Positions 35,961 to 48,000 of a DNA stretch of 64,000 nt are shown here, piece by piece. The DNA lies in the NCBI GenBank assembly GCA_030549495.1, contig JAUIRK010000927.1:558001-622000 (forward strand). The letters are read 5' to 3'. The translations under genes and the position numbers were made by a program. Each line of letters begins with the position of its first letter. The first letter of the stretch is position 1. Source of the DNA: Nectonema munidae. Lineage: Eukaryota; Nematomorpha; Nectonematoida; Nectonematidae. The notes beneath the pieces were generated by a model. The model did not search any database. It was not told the DNA's origin and saw nothing but the letters and a program-made list of their open reading frames with translations.

Positions 35961-38562
35961 CAAATAATAAGAATTTAACTTGCTCAGAAAAGCATGGCAT
36001 TGAAACATTAACGATGTTCATGCTCCAAGTTAAATCACGGAGAAGACAGGATAGTTTAAGACTACACATGTGATAGTCACAATTCAAAAGTATAGGAATT
36101 CTGTTGTTGTAGTTAGGATTGTTTAAATTGAAAAGATTAGTAATTTGAAGAATATTGTACTTTTTGATAATTGTTGAAAATTCTGAGGCGTTTATTAAAT
36201 TTTCTGAATTCGATAAAATAGTTCTAACCGAGTTTGAAGCATTAAATTTTGAGATAAGACTCTCAATTGTGTGATGTTTGATAACATATAGATTTGATTT
36301 CCCAGTCGCGCATGATAGGGATTTTGTGTAACTAGATCATTTGGTGATTTTGAATTCCTCATCAAAACTACGTGTTGAGTTCAGCATTCTGTATAAAATT
36401 AGGTAAGCATTTTTTGATTTTACATCTAAGATATCATCTAAAACATCTATATTAAGACAATATGGGTCTTTCAATAGTTTAACCTTGCTAGTTGAATCAG
36501 GTATAATTATTCAAAGGAAAGGGATGATTTTTGTTAACATCAATTTGTCATAATTTGAGAGGTATTTACAAAAAGATAGGAAATTCGATCAAGGATTTAT
36601 CACTCCTTTTATATTGAAATAGGGATATAAGAGGATATTTAAACCTCCAAACTGTTTTGGGATTACTTGCAAAACTTTGATGAGATCTGTTGCAAATTTA
36701 TCTTCTCTTTGTAATCTCAAGTGCATATGAGTAGGCGATTAGACTGGTACACTCGGTAGTTGCCAATGCTGAGCAATTTGAGAATATTGTTCCAATGCCA
36801 TTATTGAGTGTCCTGAATAAGTCATTAGACTCTGCTAGAACACGAGAAGCACGCTTGAGAGAGTTAGAAACTTGGATACCATTCAAATAAAAGCTTTTGC
36901 CTTAAAATAATAATAAAATGTAAAAAAAAGTGATATTAAATTAAGTTTAAATATTAACTAAGATTAAGATGTTAATATTATTTATTACAGATAACTAATA
37001 TTAAATTACCATATTCGAATAGTATTGAGCTAGCCCATGTTTCATTAGGCTTTAATTTTAATCCAATTTTTGTGCAAATTCGGTGGAGCGAATCAATAAT
37101 ATGGCTGATCTTCTCATTAGCAGACTTTGTTGAGAGATTGATAAGAGCAGGGTGATTTTTCTTTATTAAAACTATTTGATTATCGCCTTGGCCAAGGAGG
37201 CGTCCTTCAATACCGAGGTGAAACAGTAACCATTCTATTAAGGCTGCTGTAACTAGCGTCCAGCCTTTCTGCCGCATCCCTTCAAACCATGAAGGAGACG
37301 CAGCGTGTCCATACTTGTAATCCTTCAAATCATTTGTGCTTAGTGATTTTAGAGGTAAAAATCTGTTAATAACAAGGGTGGTGCTATACATTGGAATAAT
37401 CTGGGAAGACGTATATATTCGTTCTAATGAAAATAGGTTATCGAGTTTGAGGAAAATTGGATTTGTCAAATCAGGGCTCATTGAGAGGCACCAGTCGAAT
37501 GATATGAATAGTTCACAATTATATCATTTGACATGGCAGAAGCAAGAGAATTAAGATTTCGAAGAGTTGTTAAGAAGTCAGTAGTCATAGACTGACTTGT
37601 GAAAACTGGTAAAATAGATTGACTTAGATTTAATCAGTTGATACCTGGTAGGCTCTTAAATTGATTGAAGACTTGCAGAATCCTCTGGCATTGTTCTTTT
37701 TAAGCTCTCGCTCCTTAAAAATTAAGCAATAGATGAAGTTACCTTCTGATGGGGTTCCTTCTGTTATACCGTTGAGCACTGATTCAATTAGAAAAGGATC
37801 ATTAAGGAGATAGGATAGAAGTATGCGTTTAGAAGTTTTAGTAGCAACCGGAGCCGAACAATTGTACAAATTGAAGTATGCTAGACGACTGTATTCATTA
37901 ATCCAATCGGATTTGCTGGGTATAATCGACTTATCAGATAATATTTCGCTGTAATTTAACGAGAAGTCGTAAAGGAAGTTCTGAGCTAGTGAAATATCGG
38001 AGAACATCGTAGGGTCAAGGTTTGCATACTGGCGAGGATGAAGATATTAATTGGTAAAGAGATCTCTTAAAATGTAGTTACAATTAGGTGATAAAACACA
38101 TTTAGTTAGATCGTGAAATTTCAAGTAAAAGTTAAGAATAAAGGATTTGATAAACTAGTTGCGAAGTGCTGCTGGAATTGTAAGATCAGTAACTATGGAA
38201 GGTCTGATAAGATTGATAATATTGAGAGAAGACTTTTCAAAATTAACTACTGGGTACATGAAAATTTTGCTCAAACCAGCCAGCTCCATAATAATATGCA
38301 GGGTTTCTATTAGCGATGTATCGAGAAGCAAGATCCAACGTTGAGATTGATGATGATGAGGACTATTTAGAGTTTCATGGATAAAGGTTGACTTTGTTAT
38401 AGGATTATTATTTTTCCATATAATTGCAATGCATGTGGGTAAAATAACCTTAAATATTGATACCATATCTTCTTTATAAGTTTCTATGTCGGCATATCCT
38501 TTAAAAATAAAAGTACGCAAAAGTTCAAAATAATTACGCTTTCTGTATATACGAGTGTGCAA
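35960..38562 (-). pseudogene. Endogenous viral element: negative-strand RNA virus polymerase (L) gene fragment
   Basis: Minus-strand fragments carry the landmarks of an L protein, the RNA-dependent RNA polymerase of non-segmented negative-strand RNA viruses, in the right order. They are an N-side region (38562-38155); FKERELKKNNARGF, the KERELK..AR motif (about 37705-37660); SFDWCLSM, the motif A area (about 37500); WFEGMRQKGWT, motif B (about 37289-37257); GQGDNQ, motif C, with GDNQ at 37176-37187; LKPNETW (near 37040); FGGLNILLYP (near 36640); and LRDLTWSMNIV (near 36035). Stops and frame changes separate the blocks, so it is a fossil rather than a working gene. Which family (rhabdo-, nyami-, arto- or chu-like) is not resolvable by eye. 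No other viral genes were recognised nearby. Confidence 0.88.
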
Positions 38563-38585
38563 TTAAAGCATATAAGAGTATAGAG

Positions 38586-40015
38586 CAGGGCGGGCAACCT
38601 TTTCAGATTGAGGGCCAGATGAGACTTTTGGAAGGAGATCGAGGACCGGAGTGAAAAACGAAATCTCAGAATTACTATATTTTGTATAATACATTGATTA
38701 CATGTAAAATTACATCAATTTTATCATTTTATCATTGATTTTGTATAATACATTGATTTAAAAAAAGTATAATACATGAATAAATTGTACAAAAATTGCA
38801 TTGAACACTCTACAAATAAATGAATGAGACTGCTGGTGCTGCTTGCCATGAAAAAGTATTTCCATGTCTGGCTCGGTGGTTGAGGTAGACAACAGGAGAA
38901 TGTCATTGAGGTGGCGATCCGAGTGTTGGGAGCGAAGGTGAGACTTCCTGTACTTCATTTTCAAGGAGAGCTGTTCACAGCAGTAGGTGCTGCTGAACAT
39001 GGCCACTATGCGTTGGACATGCGCAATGTATTTTTGAAAATTGTTAGAAGGGAGAACGGTGTCGCGGAAGAAGGACAACGGGGAAGGGGTGCGCAACTTC
39101 GCTTTCATTTCATCGTTGCAGTGCAGCTCCAACAACTCCATCTGCAGGGAGGCAGGGGCGTCTTCAACGGGGAAGTCAAAGGGAGCAGTGAAAAGCCCGA
39201 AGTCCGCAGCCAGCACTCTGACTCCTGCAAAACGCGAAGCAATTCCTCATGTAGAGAGTTAACGACACTACATTGTCAGGGGCACATGCAGCAAGGCGAG
39301 GAAAATGCACAAACCGACCAGAAGCCATTTGAGCCTCCCACAAGCGCAGTTTAACTTCGAAGTGATGTGCGCGTACATGTCTGTCACGACAATGTCTTTG
39401 CCTTGCAGCTTCATGTTGAGGGTGTTCGGGTGCGCTGTGATGTCCGTGAGCAGGGCTAGGCGAGCTAGCCACCGTGGATCAGAGAATTGATCAGTGTGGG
39501 GAAGGTTCTTCTGACGTAGAAAGGTGGCAACCTCCTGCTGTAGGTCCCACACTCGAAACAGCATGGCCCCACGACTCAGCCAGCGTACCTCACAGAAGTA
39601 GAGCAGATCGTTGTAGTGCACGTTCACCTCGTCCATCAGTGCCTGTAATTGACGATGGTTAAGGCTGCAGGAGAGGATGGAGTTGACGACCTTCACCACG
39701 AGAGACATGACACCAACGATGTTGGCGGACTTAGGGCACAGGGACTCTTGGTGGATGATGCAGTGCATCTTGTTAATGAGCTGAGTGTATCCGACGGCTT
39801 CACAGTCACGCACTAGCAGCAAAGCGGTGCCCTTCTTCTCACTAACCATCGCCTGGGCACCGTCGGTCGTCACACACACAAGAGCGGGAGACTTAAAATT
39901 TATTGGAATTTCTTCTCTACTTTTACTGGGAGGTCTGCGGGCAGGATTGCAATAATAAAGCCCAGCAGGGTGGCGGGCCGAATGTGGCCCGCGGGTCTCA
40001 GGTTGTCTGCCCCTG
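38586..40015 (-). mobile_element. hAT transposon, GC-richer, with 8-bp target duplication
   Basis: The ends are CAGGGCGGGCAACCTTTTCA and, inward from the right, CAGGGGCAGACAACCTGAGA. Flanks GTATAGAG (38578-38585) and GTGTAGAG (40016-40023) match at 7 of 8 positions and fit the nTnTAGAn preference seen in several hAT groups. At 1430 bp it is shorter than autonomous hATs and holds the C-terminal two thirds of a transposase on the minus strand. Its base composition is visibly more GC-rich than the AT-rich surroundings, which suggests recent arrival or foreign origin. Confidence 0.85.
38780..39890 (-). pseudogene. hAT transposase fragment, GTF2IRD2/ZBED/SCAND3-like, frameshifted
   Basis: The minus-strand blocks read VCVTTDGAQAMV, KMHCIIHQESLCPK, LLYFCEVRWLSRGAMLFRV and DPRWLARLALLTDITAHPN, then in another frame FEVKLRLWEAQMASGRFVHF, then in a third LAADFGLFTAPFDFPVEDAP through EQLSLKMKYRKSHLRS..HL, the hAT C-terminal dimerisation region. 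This is the lineage from which vertebrate GTF2IRD2 and FAM200/SCAND3 proteins derive. The zinc finger and the first part of the catalytic core are deleted; at least two frameshifts break the rest. Preservation of residues is otherwise high, so the decay is young. Confidence 0.85.
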
Positions 40016-40932
40016 GTGTAGAGAATCCAGCTTCAAAAGAGCTTTCGACAGATAAACAATCATATAGTATATTTATTAATCGCTGATTTATGTCGTAAAT
40101 AAAGGGTAATAAATTTTCGTTAAAAAACCTACTTACTTATCAATATAATAAAATATATTCTTTCAAATTATTGGAGTAAATTCATCGATATATCTGTGGA
40201 TATTTCAAAGATTTGCTTTACATCCTAACATTTTTATATTTATTTAAAATGTTTTTGTTGTAATTATGTTTTAAATTAATATTTTCGGAGTGCTAATCAT
40301 CATTTTTTGCTTGACCAGGTCTTTATTAATGTTTTATCAGTGGTGTGAAGAGGCATGTCTGAATTTTATAATGTTCCTAATAAATATTTTAACAAATTTT
40401 TTTAACAATGTCGCTACCTTTTTTCAATTGTTATTTCAACTTGTTACTCATATATGTTATTTTTATTTTAATAAAAAAAATTTGAATTTAACTATCTCCT
40501 CTTTTGCTTAGGTGACGGTTTATTGGCATATATATTTTAAATTTTCAAATTAATTTAGTCATCATCCGAATTTTATGAATATTTGAAGATTGAGCTGGAT
40601 TTTTTAAGTATTTTCTCCCACCTCAAAAGCATTGATATACTAGGGGTGCATATTGTTGAATTAATTGCGAGGAAGGTGAGTCGAAATTTTTTAATTGTAG
40701 ATACGCTAAAAATTTTTATTAATTCATTTATAATATTTTATATAAAAATTTGTTTTGAGCCTAGTCGGAGAGACAACACCGACTTCTTTTACTTAGCAAA
40801 ATTCCTCTCTCACTCTAAGTACTTAAAAATCCTACACTGACTCCAACTCCAAGTACATGAAAACGTTATAAATTTGACCACAACTCTTATTTTTGACCTT
40901 GATTAAAGAAGGGCCCCATATGCTTACTAATA

Positions 40933-41068
40933 TTTACCCTTTCGTGACCAGTGTATCATATATCATACATAAACAATTTTACCTTCGTCTGCTTTATCAA
41001 ATAGTTTTGTATATGAATCTTCTGCTTTTTAATAAATATCGTCTGATTTTTCTGGTCACAAGTGTTAA
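40933..41068. mobile_element. piggyBac-like MITE, subfamily B
   Basis: Ends are TTTACCCTTTCGTGACCAGT and, inward from the right, TTAACACTTGTGACCAG. Inside are the CGTCTGCTTT and CTTCTGCTTTTTAATA motifs shared with copies at 56628 and 59164. TTAA is degenerate at the left. Confidence 0.6.
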
Positions 41069-41689
41069 AAAAAATTTTTTCATTTTTTAAAATACCTAAA
41101 AAATGGTTTTTTATACATAAAACTCAGACTTCAAAATTTAATTAGATACCGATTTAGACGTCCTAACCCTAATTTTAAAAAAGCTATATCTGTTCTGGCC
41201 AAAATTATTTAATGCTGGGGGCGGTCGCAAAAGAACTGAAATTAACCATTATTAAGTCTAATCAAAGCATATGGCCTAACGGCCTATTATCTTCATATTC
41301 ATACAACAAGCAATCAACGCAGAAGTAATAAAATTGACTTTTAAATATTAAAGAACACTATTCTTCTCTTGACCAACTCATTAGGACTCATAAATAATAA
41401 ATGATATAAATATATTTATAACAAAACATTAAGAAATTACTATAAAAGTGTAAATTTCGAAATAAACTTTTATTAATCTTCAATTTAATGAGTGTGTTGG
41501 TAGTGTTTTTTTTTAATTTTTATTGTTATATTATTAAGCTTTTCTGCTTTCACAAAAACTCTTATTTTTGATATAATGGTCACCTGATAGAATTTTCGTT
41601 TTTAAATTTTGGAAAATTCGATGAATTATTATTATTAATAGAAGTAGTTTTAATTTTACTTATTTTATTTCAGAAAGTCATTTTAAAAA

Positions 41690-42092
41690 ATGATCCAGTA
41701 TTTATTTTCTAATTTAACCTGGCTTATTGTTTTCCTCTTGACCACGTGCCTGATTATCCTTTTCAAAATTACCTTTGCTTACGCGAAGGCAGGAGACGTT
41801 TTCGTTCCCTCTAGCGCCTCTTTAAATGAGAATTCTTCAAAGACCCTTAAAATTAAAGTGAAAAAGATTAAAAAAAGTAATGGTGTCAAGAAGAATAAGA
41901 TTTCTTCTACAAAACCACTAATTTCAACGATAAAAGAGGAGGAGATGCAGACGACAAATCGTCGAGAAGATCAAGCAGGATTTGATACACTCTCCAATTC
42001 CGTTTTGGAGCTGACTGAAGCGAGTGATTTGCTCTCCTCTCTTCTTCGTACTGATGCAGGAGAAGAAAAGAAAAAAAAACTTCCCAAAAAGA
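41690..42092 (+). CDS. Kinectin-like gene, first coding exon with membrane anchor
   Basis: The ATG at 41690 follows a 5' UTR acceptor (CAG at 41671-41673). It encodes the anchor and Lys-rich patch. A donor AAAAAGA/GTAGAT at 42092 and an alternative CTTC/GTACTG near 42048 both leave phase 1, as the next exon requires. If unspliced, the frame ends at 42134-42136, inside a TTAACCGG repeat. Confidence 0.7.
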
Positions 42093-45000
42093 GTAGATTT
42101 TTTAGATTCTTCTTTCAATTCATACGCCTGACTTAACCGGTTACGACCAGATAAATCAGAAGATGTCAAATGTAAAACAAACGGTTTGTATTAAAAGTAT
42201 ATATATACGCAGATGATTTTTATTTTATATAGTCGACTCTCGTTGTTAACGCGTTAGCTACCCTGCAAATCCTTCCAATCAAAATTGAGAGAAATATATT
42301 TTATTTAATTCAGCCGATTATCGCCTAATTCTTTTTGAGTATTTAATTCTTAACTTTTAATCAAAAGATTTAACCTATTGTAGTAGAACCCCAAGTATCC
42401 GAACAATAAGTGAGACATGATATTTGTTTCAGATGAGAGAAAGCTCGACTAGAACTTAACTTTATTACTTGGATTATATTAGTAGCTTGAGAAAATGATA
42501 TATAATTCCTAAACATGGCTATTATAAATAAAGAACATTTTAATCTTAGTATATAATAGTCCTATAATTCAAAATTTTATTATGATTATTTTTCTTGTAT
42601 TAGTCTTTTATTTCAAAATAAAAGTGTGAAAAAACAAACAACAAAAATGATTTTACCTCTAGAAATATTTGTTATAAAACCAAATTTACCACATTTTTCT
42701 TAGTTAACCCATTTAAGGCCAAGCAAAGCAGACGATATCTAAAAAAACGCAATGATTTATATTCAAAGTCATTGAAAAAAGCAGACGAAGATGAAATTAC
42801 TTATGTTCCAAAATAGGAACATTGGCCGTAAATGGGTTAACACATTTTGGGTTATTGTTCCCGTAGAGTGTAGAGCAGGGTCGGGAACCTATGGCTCGCG
42901 AGCCAGACATGGCTCTTTTGATGACTGCATCTGGCTCTCAAATAAATCAGGTGGCCTTCAGGATAAAGGGAGGTATTGCGTTAATGCATATCCTTCTTGC
43001 CAATTCTACACTCTCTTAATTGTCATCATTACGAATCACGACGACACAAATAAAACTGATGATGATGCAGACTTTGCTTATTAATAAATAACTTCGATAA
43101 AACAATGTTATTTAAAATAAATTCAAAGTCTTATTATACTATAAAATTGTTGGTCTTCTTTTTCCATTTAATTGTAATGAGTATTTAAAAATATGTATGG
43201 CTCTCAGAGGATTAGATTTTAAAATATGTCTTTTTTGGGCTCTTTTAGTCAAAAAGGTTCCCGGCCCCTGGTGTAGAGGAACGCAGAACTCGAATTTCCA
43301 ATGGAATTCAATAGAGATTAATCAAAAGCTAATAAATACTTTTAGGATTTTTGCATGAATTCAACATTAAATTCAAAAATTAACACCAATGTCTCTAAAT
43401 AATATAACAGTAGTACGTGTAAAAATAGCTGAAACAAAAGGCTAACTTTTAAAATTTGAATAAGTCGCAAGCGGTTCATTTTGTCTTCTCCTTAATAAGA
43501 AGGGAGACGTGAGTAGGGTTGGGTAGATGCTGGATTAGATAAGTCAAGGTCTTGGGCTCGATCCCGCAGCAAGCCTGCTTTTCTCATAGTTCGATATGAG
43601 CGACGAAATTGTGCCTTCTCGATGAAAACACCTCAAGTACCTTTACCTTGAATTTACGTAAAATTTGCTTTGCTACGTGTAATTGACGTCATTTGATATC
43701 AAATTATTTATGTCAATAAAATAAAGTACAAATATTAATTGCATGCGAAGTTATGGGCAAACTTTCTTGTAAAATCACTGCAGTTAAAAATGTACTTCTT
43801 TAAAGAGTCACATGGTATATGAAAATGAGTAATATTTGATATACACACGAGATATAAACAATAGGTTTTTTAATATTTAAAGGAATTTTATTGATCAATC
43901 CATCAAGCTCGTAACAATATAATTTTTTCCTTATAACTACATATTTCACATAGGAATTTTTAAAGTAAATTTGTTAAAACTTGTGTTAATATAATCTTAA
44001 GATGAGTATTTTTAAAATAATTATGCGATCAAAATTTATTGTACACTTTAAACATTAATTAAATATCAATCCAAAGTCATTTCATTTTTTTAAGAAATAA
44101 TTTACTCAACTGCAAAAATGTAAAAGGGAAAAAGGAAGCCATTTTAGTGTAAATACTTTGAACCAATTAATGATCGGGAAATATGAAATCTTTAATTTTC
44201 CAAATGATCCATGCTTCCCAGCGGTCTTGGTTTGTCCACCTCTGGGTTAAGAAGTGTTGAATGAAGAAACTCATTTTCCTTACCATGTTTTTCCGAACTC
44301 CTTGTTTTGTATGAAAGTTCATTTTAATGCCATATAACATTGTAATTAAAAATATCACCGTTTTAGAAGTTGCCCCTAAAGTATCAAGGTTAATATATCA
44401 CAATTCGAAAGGAGCTAAAAATGTTTCCCATTCGCTTCCTGCAAAACTCCCAGAGGTTGTGCCTGCTGTTCTTTCGAGACAATCTGATGCTAAGGTGTCT
44501 ACAGAGAGTATGGAACAAGCTTCTGCGACGATACCTTTGGAAAGTAAGCAACAAGCGGTCCTTCATTCCTCTAATCCCGCACCATTACCTAACAAGAAGC
44601 AAGATGAGCATGTCAAGCAAAATTACGTCTCTGAGAGTCAAGAGAACCCGATGAAATGCTCAGGGGATATCAGCAGTCTGAAGAAGTATCTTTTCAATCC
44701 AGAATTGCCTACCTACATCGAGATTCTCTCAGCCCTACCCAACTTAGAGCTTAGCACTTCTCAAGCACAAAAGCTCATTACCAGCATTCAAACCAAATTT
44801 CGTATTGAGAGTGTATTCCTTTCCCTATTTTTGTGTGTATTTGAAAGCAATCATTGCCATACACCTGTTTAGGAGGAGGAAATGATTCTTAATCTAAGAA
44901 AGGAGTATCTTGAGAATAAAGTTTTGCTCCAAAAAACAATGGAAGCATTGAATACCAAGACTCAGGATCTCGTTGATTTAAGGTAACACACACACTTACT

Positions 45001-48000
45001 ACGCATTAATAGTTATCTGGTAGCTTCCATGTATTTTTAAAGTACTTGTAAAAATTGCATATGTCCAACAATTAAAAATTATATATATTTTCCAAATTAG
45101 ATATTAGGAGAAAATCCCCCGAGGACTAAATTCCCATGGACTAAATTCCCCTGGAATAAATTTAAATAAAACTTTGCTTTGTTAGAAAAAATAAAGAAAC
45201 GACTGTACTGATATTTTTGTTAGATCAGAGATTTTGTCCATTCGAGATTTTGTCTTGATACCCCCACGATTATTTGCTTAACATAAAGTTAAGAATTATT
45301 ATATAAAAAACACTCATCTTTTTTTCATATGTACTAACTAAGCGCCTAGATAGTTTTTTTTTATGATTTCGTGAAAAATATTTAAAAAAATGTGTAAAGC
45401 TTTCGAAACTACTGAACTAAGTAGCTATCAAATTGTTTAACTAACAAACTAAAACAAACCATCAGTGTCTTATAGTTTAGTTTAACAGCTAAAAAATTAT
45501 TGTCATATATATTTTATTCACAGTGGGATTGAGAAAGAACGATACTGAAAAATTAATTGTTTGCTTTTTAATTATCCGATTTATAACCCATTTACGAACA
45601 ATGTTCCCAAAGGGAACGTAGACGAATTCCTACTTTACATGGAATGTAATAGGAATTACTAAAGTCGTCTGCTTTGCTTGGTCTTAAATCGGTTAATACC
45701 AATGATCCAAAAATGGACAGCAGACGATGTCCAGTTTTTAACTGAAATTGATACCGATTCAAAAAAGTCGTCTGCTTTGCCTCGTACTCAACGGGTTAAA
45801 AGGCATTTCTTTGATTTAAAATTCGACTGCTAATTCCCTGTTCTTAACTTCTTCAATACTAAAAGTAATACATTTAAAATATATAATTTATTGAACTTTG
45901 CCATTAATTCTTTAGTCAGTATAATTATTATGTATAAAGGAAAGTAAAAACCATTTAATATATATATTTTTTTAAAACATTTGAGGACAGAATATTGGAG
46001 ACTAATCGTCTGCTTTATTTTCAATGTAATTTTATATTTTTTAAGAAGACGATTATTATTTCTTGGTAAACCGGTGTCACACTAATCATCAAAGTTAAAA
46101 GATTACACACAAACTCTTTACTTTTATAAGAACCTGAAAAAAATTTAGTACTAAAGGTTTTATTTAAAAGTTCTACGACGAGTATAAGAAGTTTCTTAAA
46201 TTCAAATGACTTCTTGCTATCAATTTTATCCAAAATTTAAATGGCCTAAAGGTGATCATTCATTATTATTCATGATATTAATCGAGAAGTGAGCTAAGTT
46301 GCATCATCTTTTTTTCATCAAGCTGAATTGCAATCAATCAATAAAACCACCTGCGACATATGTCATCTTATATCCCTCCTATTAGTCTTCTAACGGTAAT
46401 GTCATTAGACATATCTTTTACTATCCTTTTATCTGTATCGTTTGACATCAAGATTTGCTTTAATTTTTCAAGTTCAGAACTTTTTATCACATTCAATATG
46501 ATATTTTTTTCGCAAGGTAATATCAACTGTTCTCCTATATTGTGGGCCTTTTTGATAAGTTATTTTTTAGAAACTTTATAGAAGGCTTTTAATTTACATT
46601 AAGTAGAATTCAAATATCATGGGGCGAGGGATTACTATATAAGTACTTAGAATTTTTTAGAGTTGTGTTGTTTAGTTAAATATTTGTCCTTTTGTTGATT
46701 ATAGTAGAAATGAGTGCACTTCTTTTAGTTGATTGCAGCCTCCCAGCAACTCGGTACACCCTTATTTCATATAAATAATATAAAATTGGAGCACACTGTT
46801 AGAAAAGCCTTTAAATGGTCAATTTAAAAACTATATGTATATATTTATATACTAAATATAATCGATGGACAGAGGTTTTTGTTTTGAATCAGCTTTCGAA
46901 AGTTAAGCTTCATGCTTGAATTAACAATATTTTTCTTTTAATCATTTCCACGCTCATGACAGAATGAGTGATTCTCATTCGCTGTGTATGAAGAAGCAGG
47001 GTGATGACAAAGCCTTCATAGTTTTAATGTTGAGTTTGTATCATGTTTTAAAGTAGTTTGTGTAAAAGTATATTCGGCAATGTAAATATTGACTTTTGAA
47101 ATACTACACTCACTTTACAGCTTTAAGAACGCTCCTAACATCTTTACAGCTTTTTCGCATTCACATACACAAATACAAGCACACAAGCTTACACTAGGAT
47201 TGCCAGATTTACCTTGGGTGGCTTGCTGGTATTACACTTTTTCATCGCAGCTGTGGCGAGAGTACATCTAAACTTCAACCCACACGTTAACCATATCTAC
47301 ATTTTTTGAGAGAAAAATGTTTATTCGCTTTTAAAAAAAATTGACTTGCTTACGTTGATAATGAGATAGCGTAATCTGGGGGCCAACAACAACAACTTAT
47401 AACAATGATATTTATTTTTTAACTTTTTCTTAGAAGTCAGCTTTCAGAAGAAAGGTTAAAGCATTCCCAGATTGAAGAAGCTTCGAAACAAAAGATGCTT
47501 GCTATCTCACAACACGTTGCCAACCACAATGCAAGTTCCATCCTGGATAAAAAGATTTCGTTGAATAAGCCCACGTGGATAGAAGAGAAAATGCTTCTTA
47601 CCAAGGTTTCTATTTTCACTAGTTTAAATGGTCTTTGCCACGCCCCTCTACCTATCTTTCTTTTAAGGAGAGAGATGCTATTTCCAAAGTTTTGAACGCT
47701 AAAGAAAATGAGCTAATGAGAACGAATGAAGAGAACAGTATAAACAAAAAAATGTTTCAAGATAAAGTAATTTTTGCAATAACTCTTCTCATTGCTCTTA
47801 AAAATGGGCGGGGATAATTTGTTGAAGGACTGTAAAATGGTTTTATTTATCCTATTTGGAAATAAAAGTCGTACATTTATACAAAAGTAGATTTATTTAG
47901 ACTAGTGGTTTTCTACCCATGTCCGCATAGATTTGTTGTACCCTATGAGTACAAGAAATATTCATATGTCAGAAAGGTTGTTATTAATGAAAATACTACT

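Noticed and set aside
38911..39662. Plus-strand ORFs of 60-147 codons
   Set aside because: Shadows of the antisense hAT transposase fragment, long only because the element is GC-rich.
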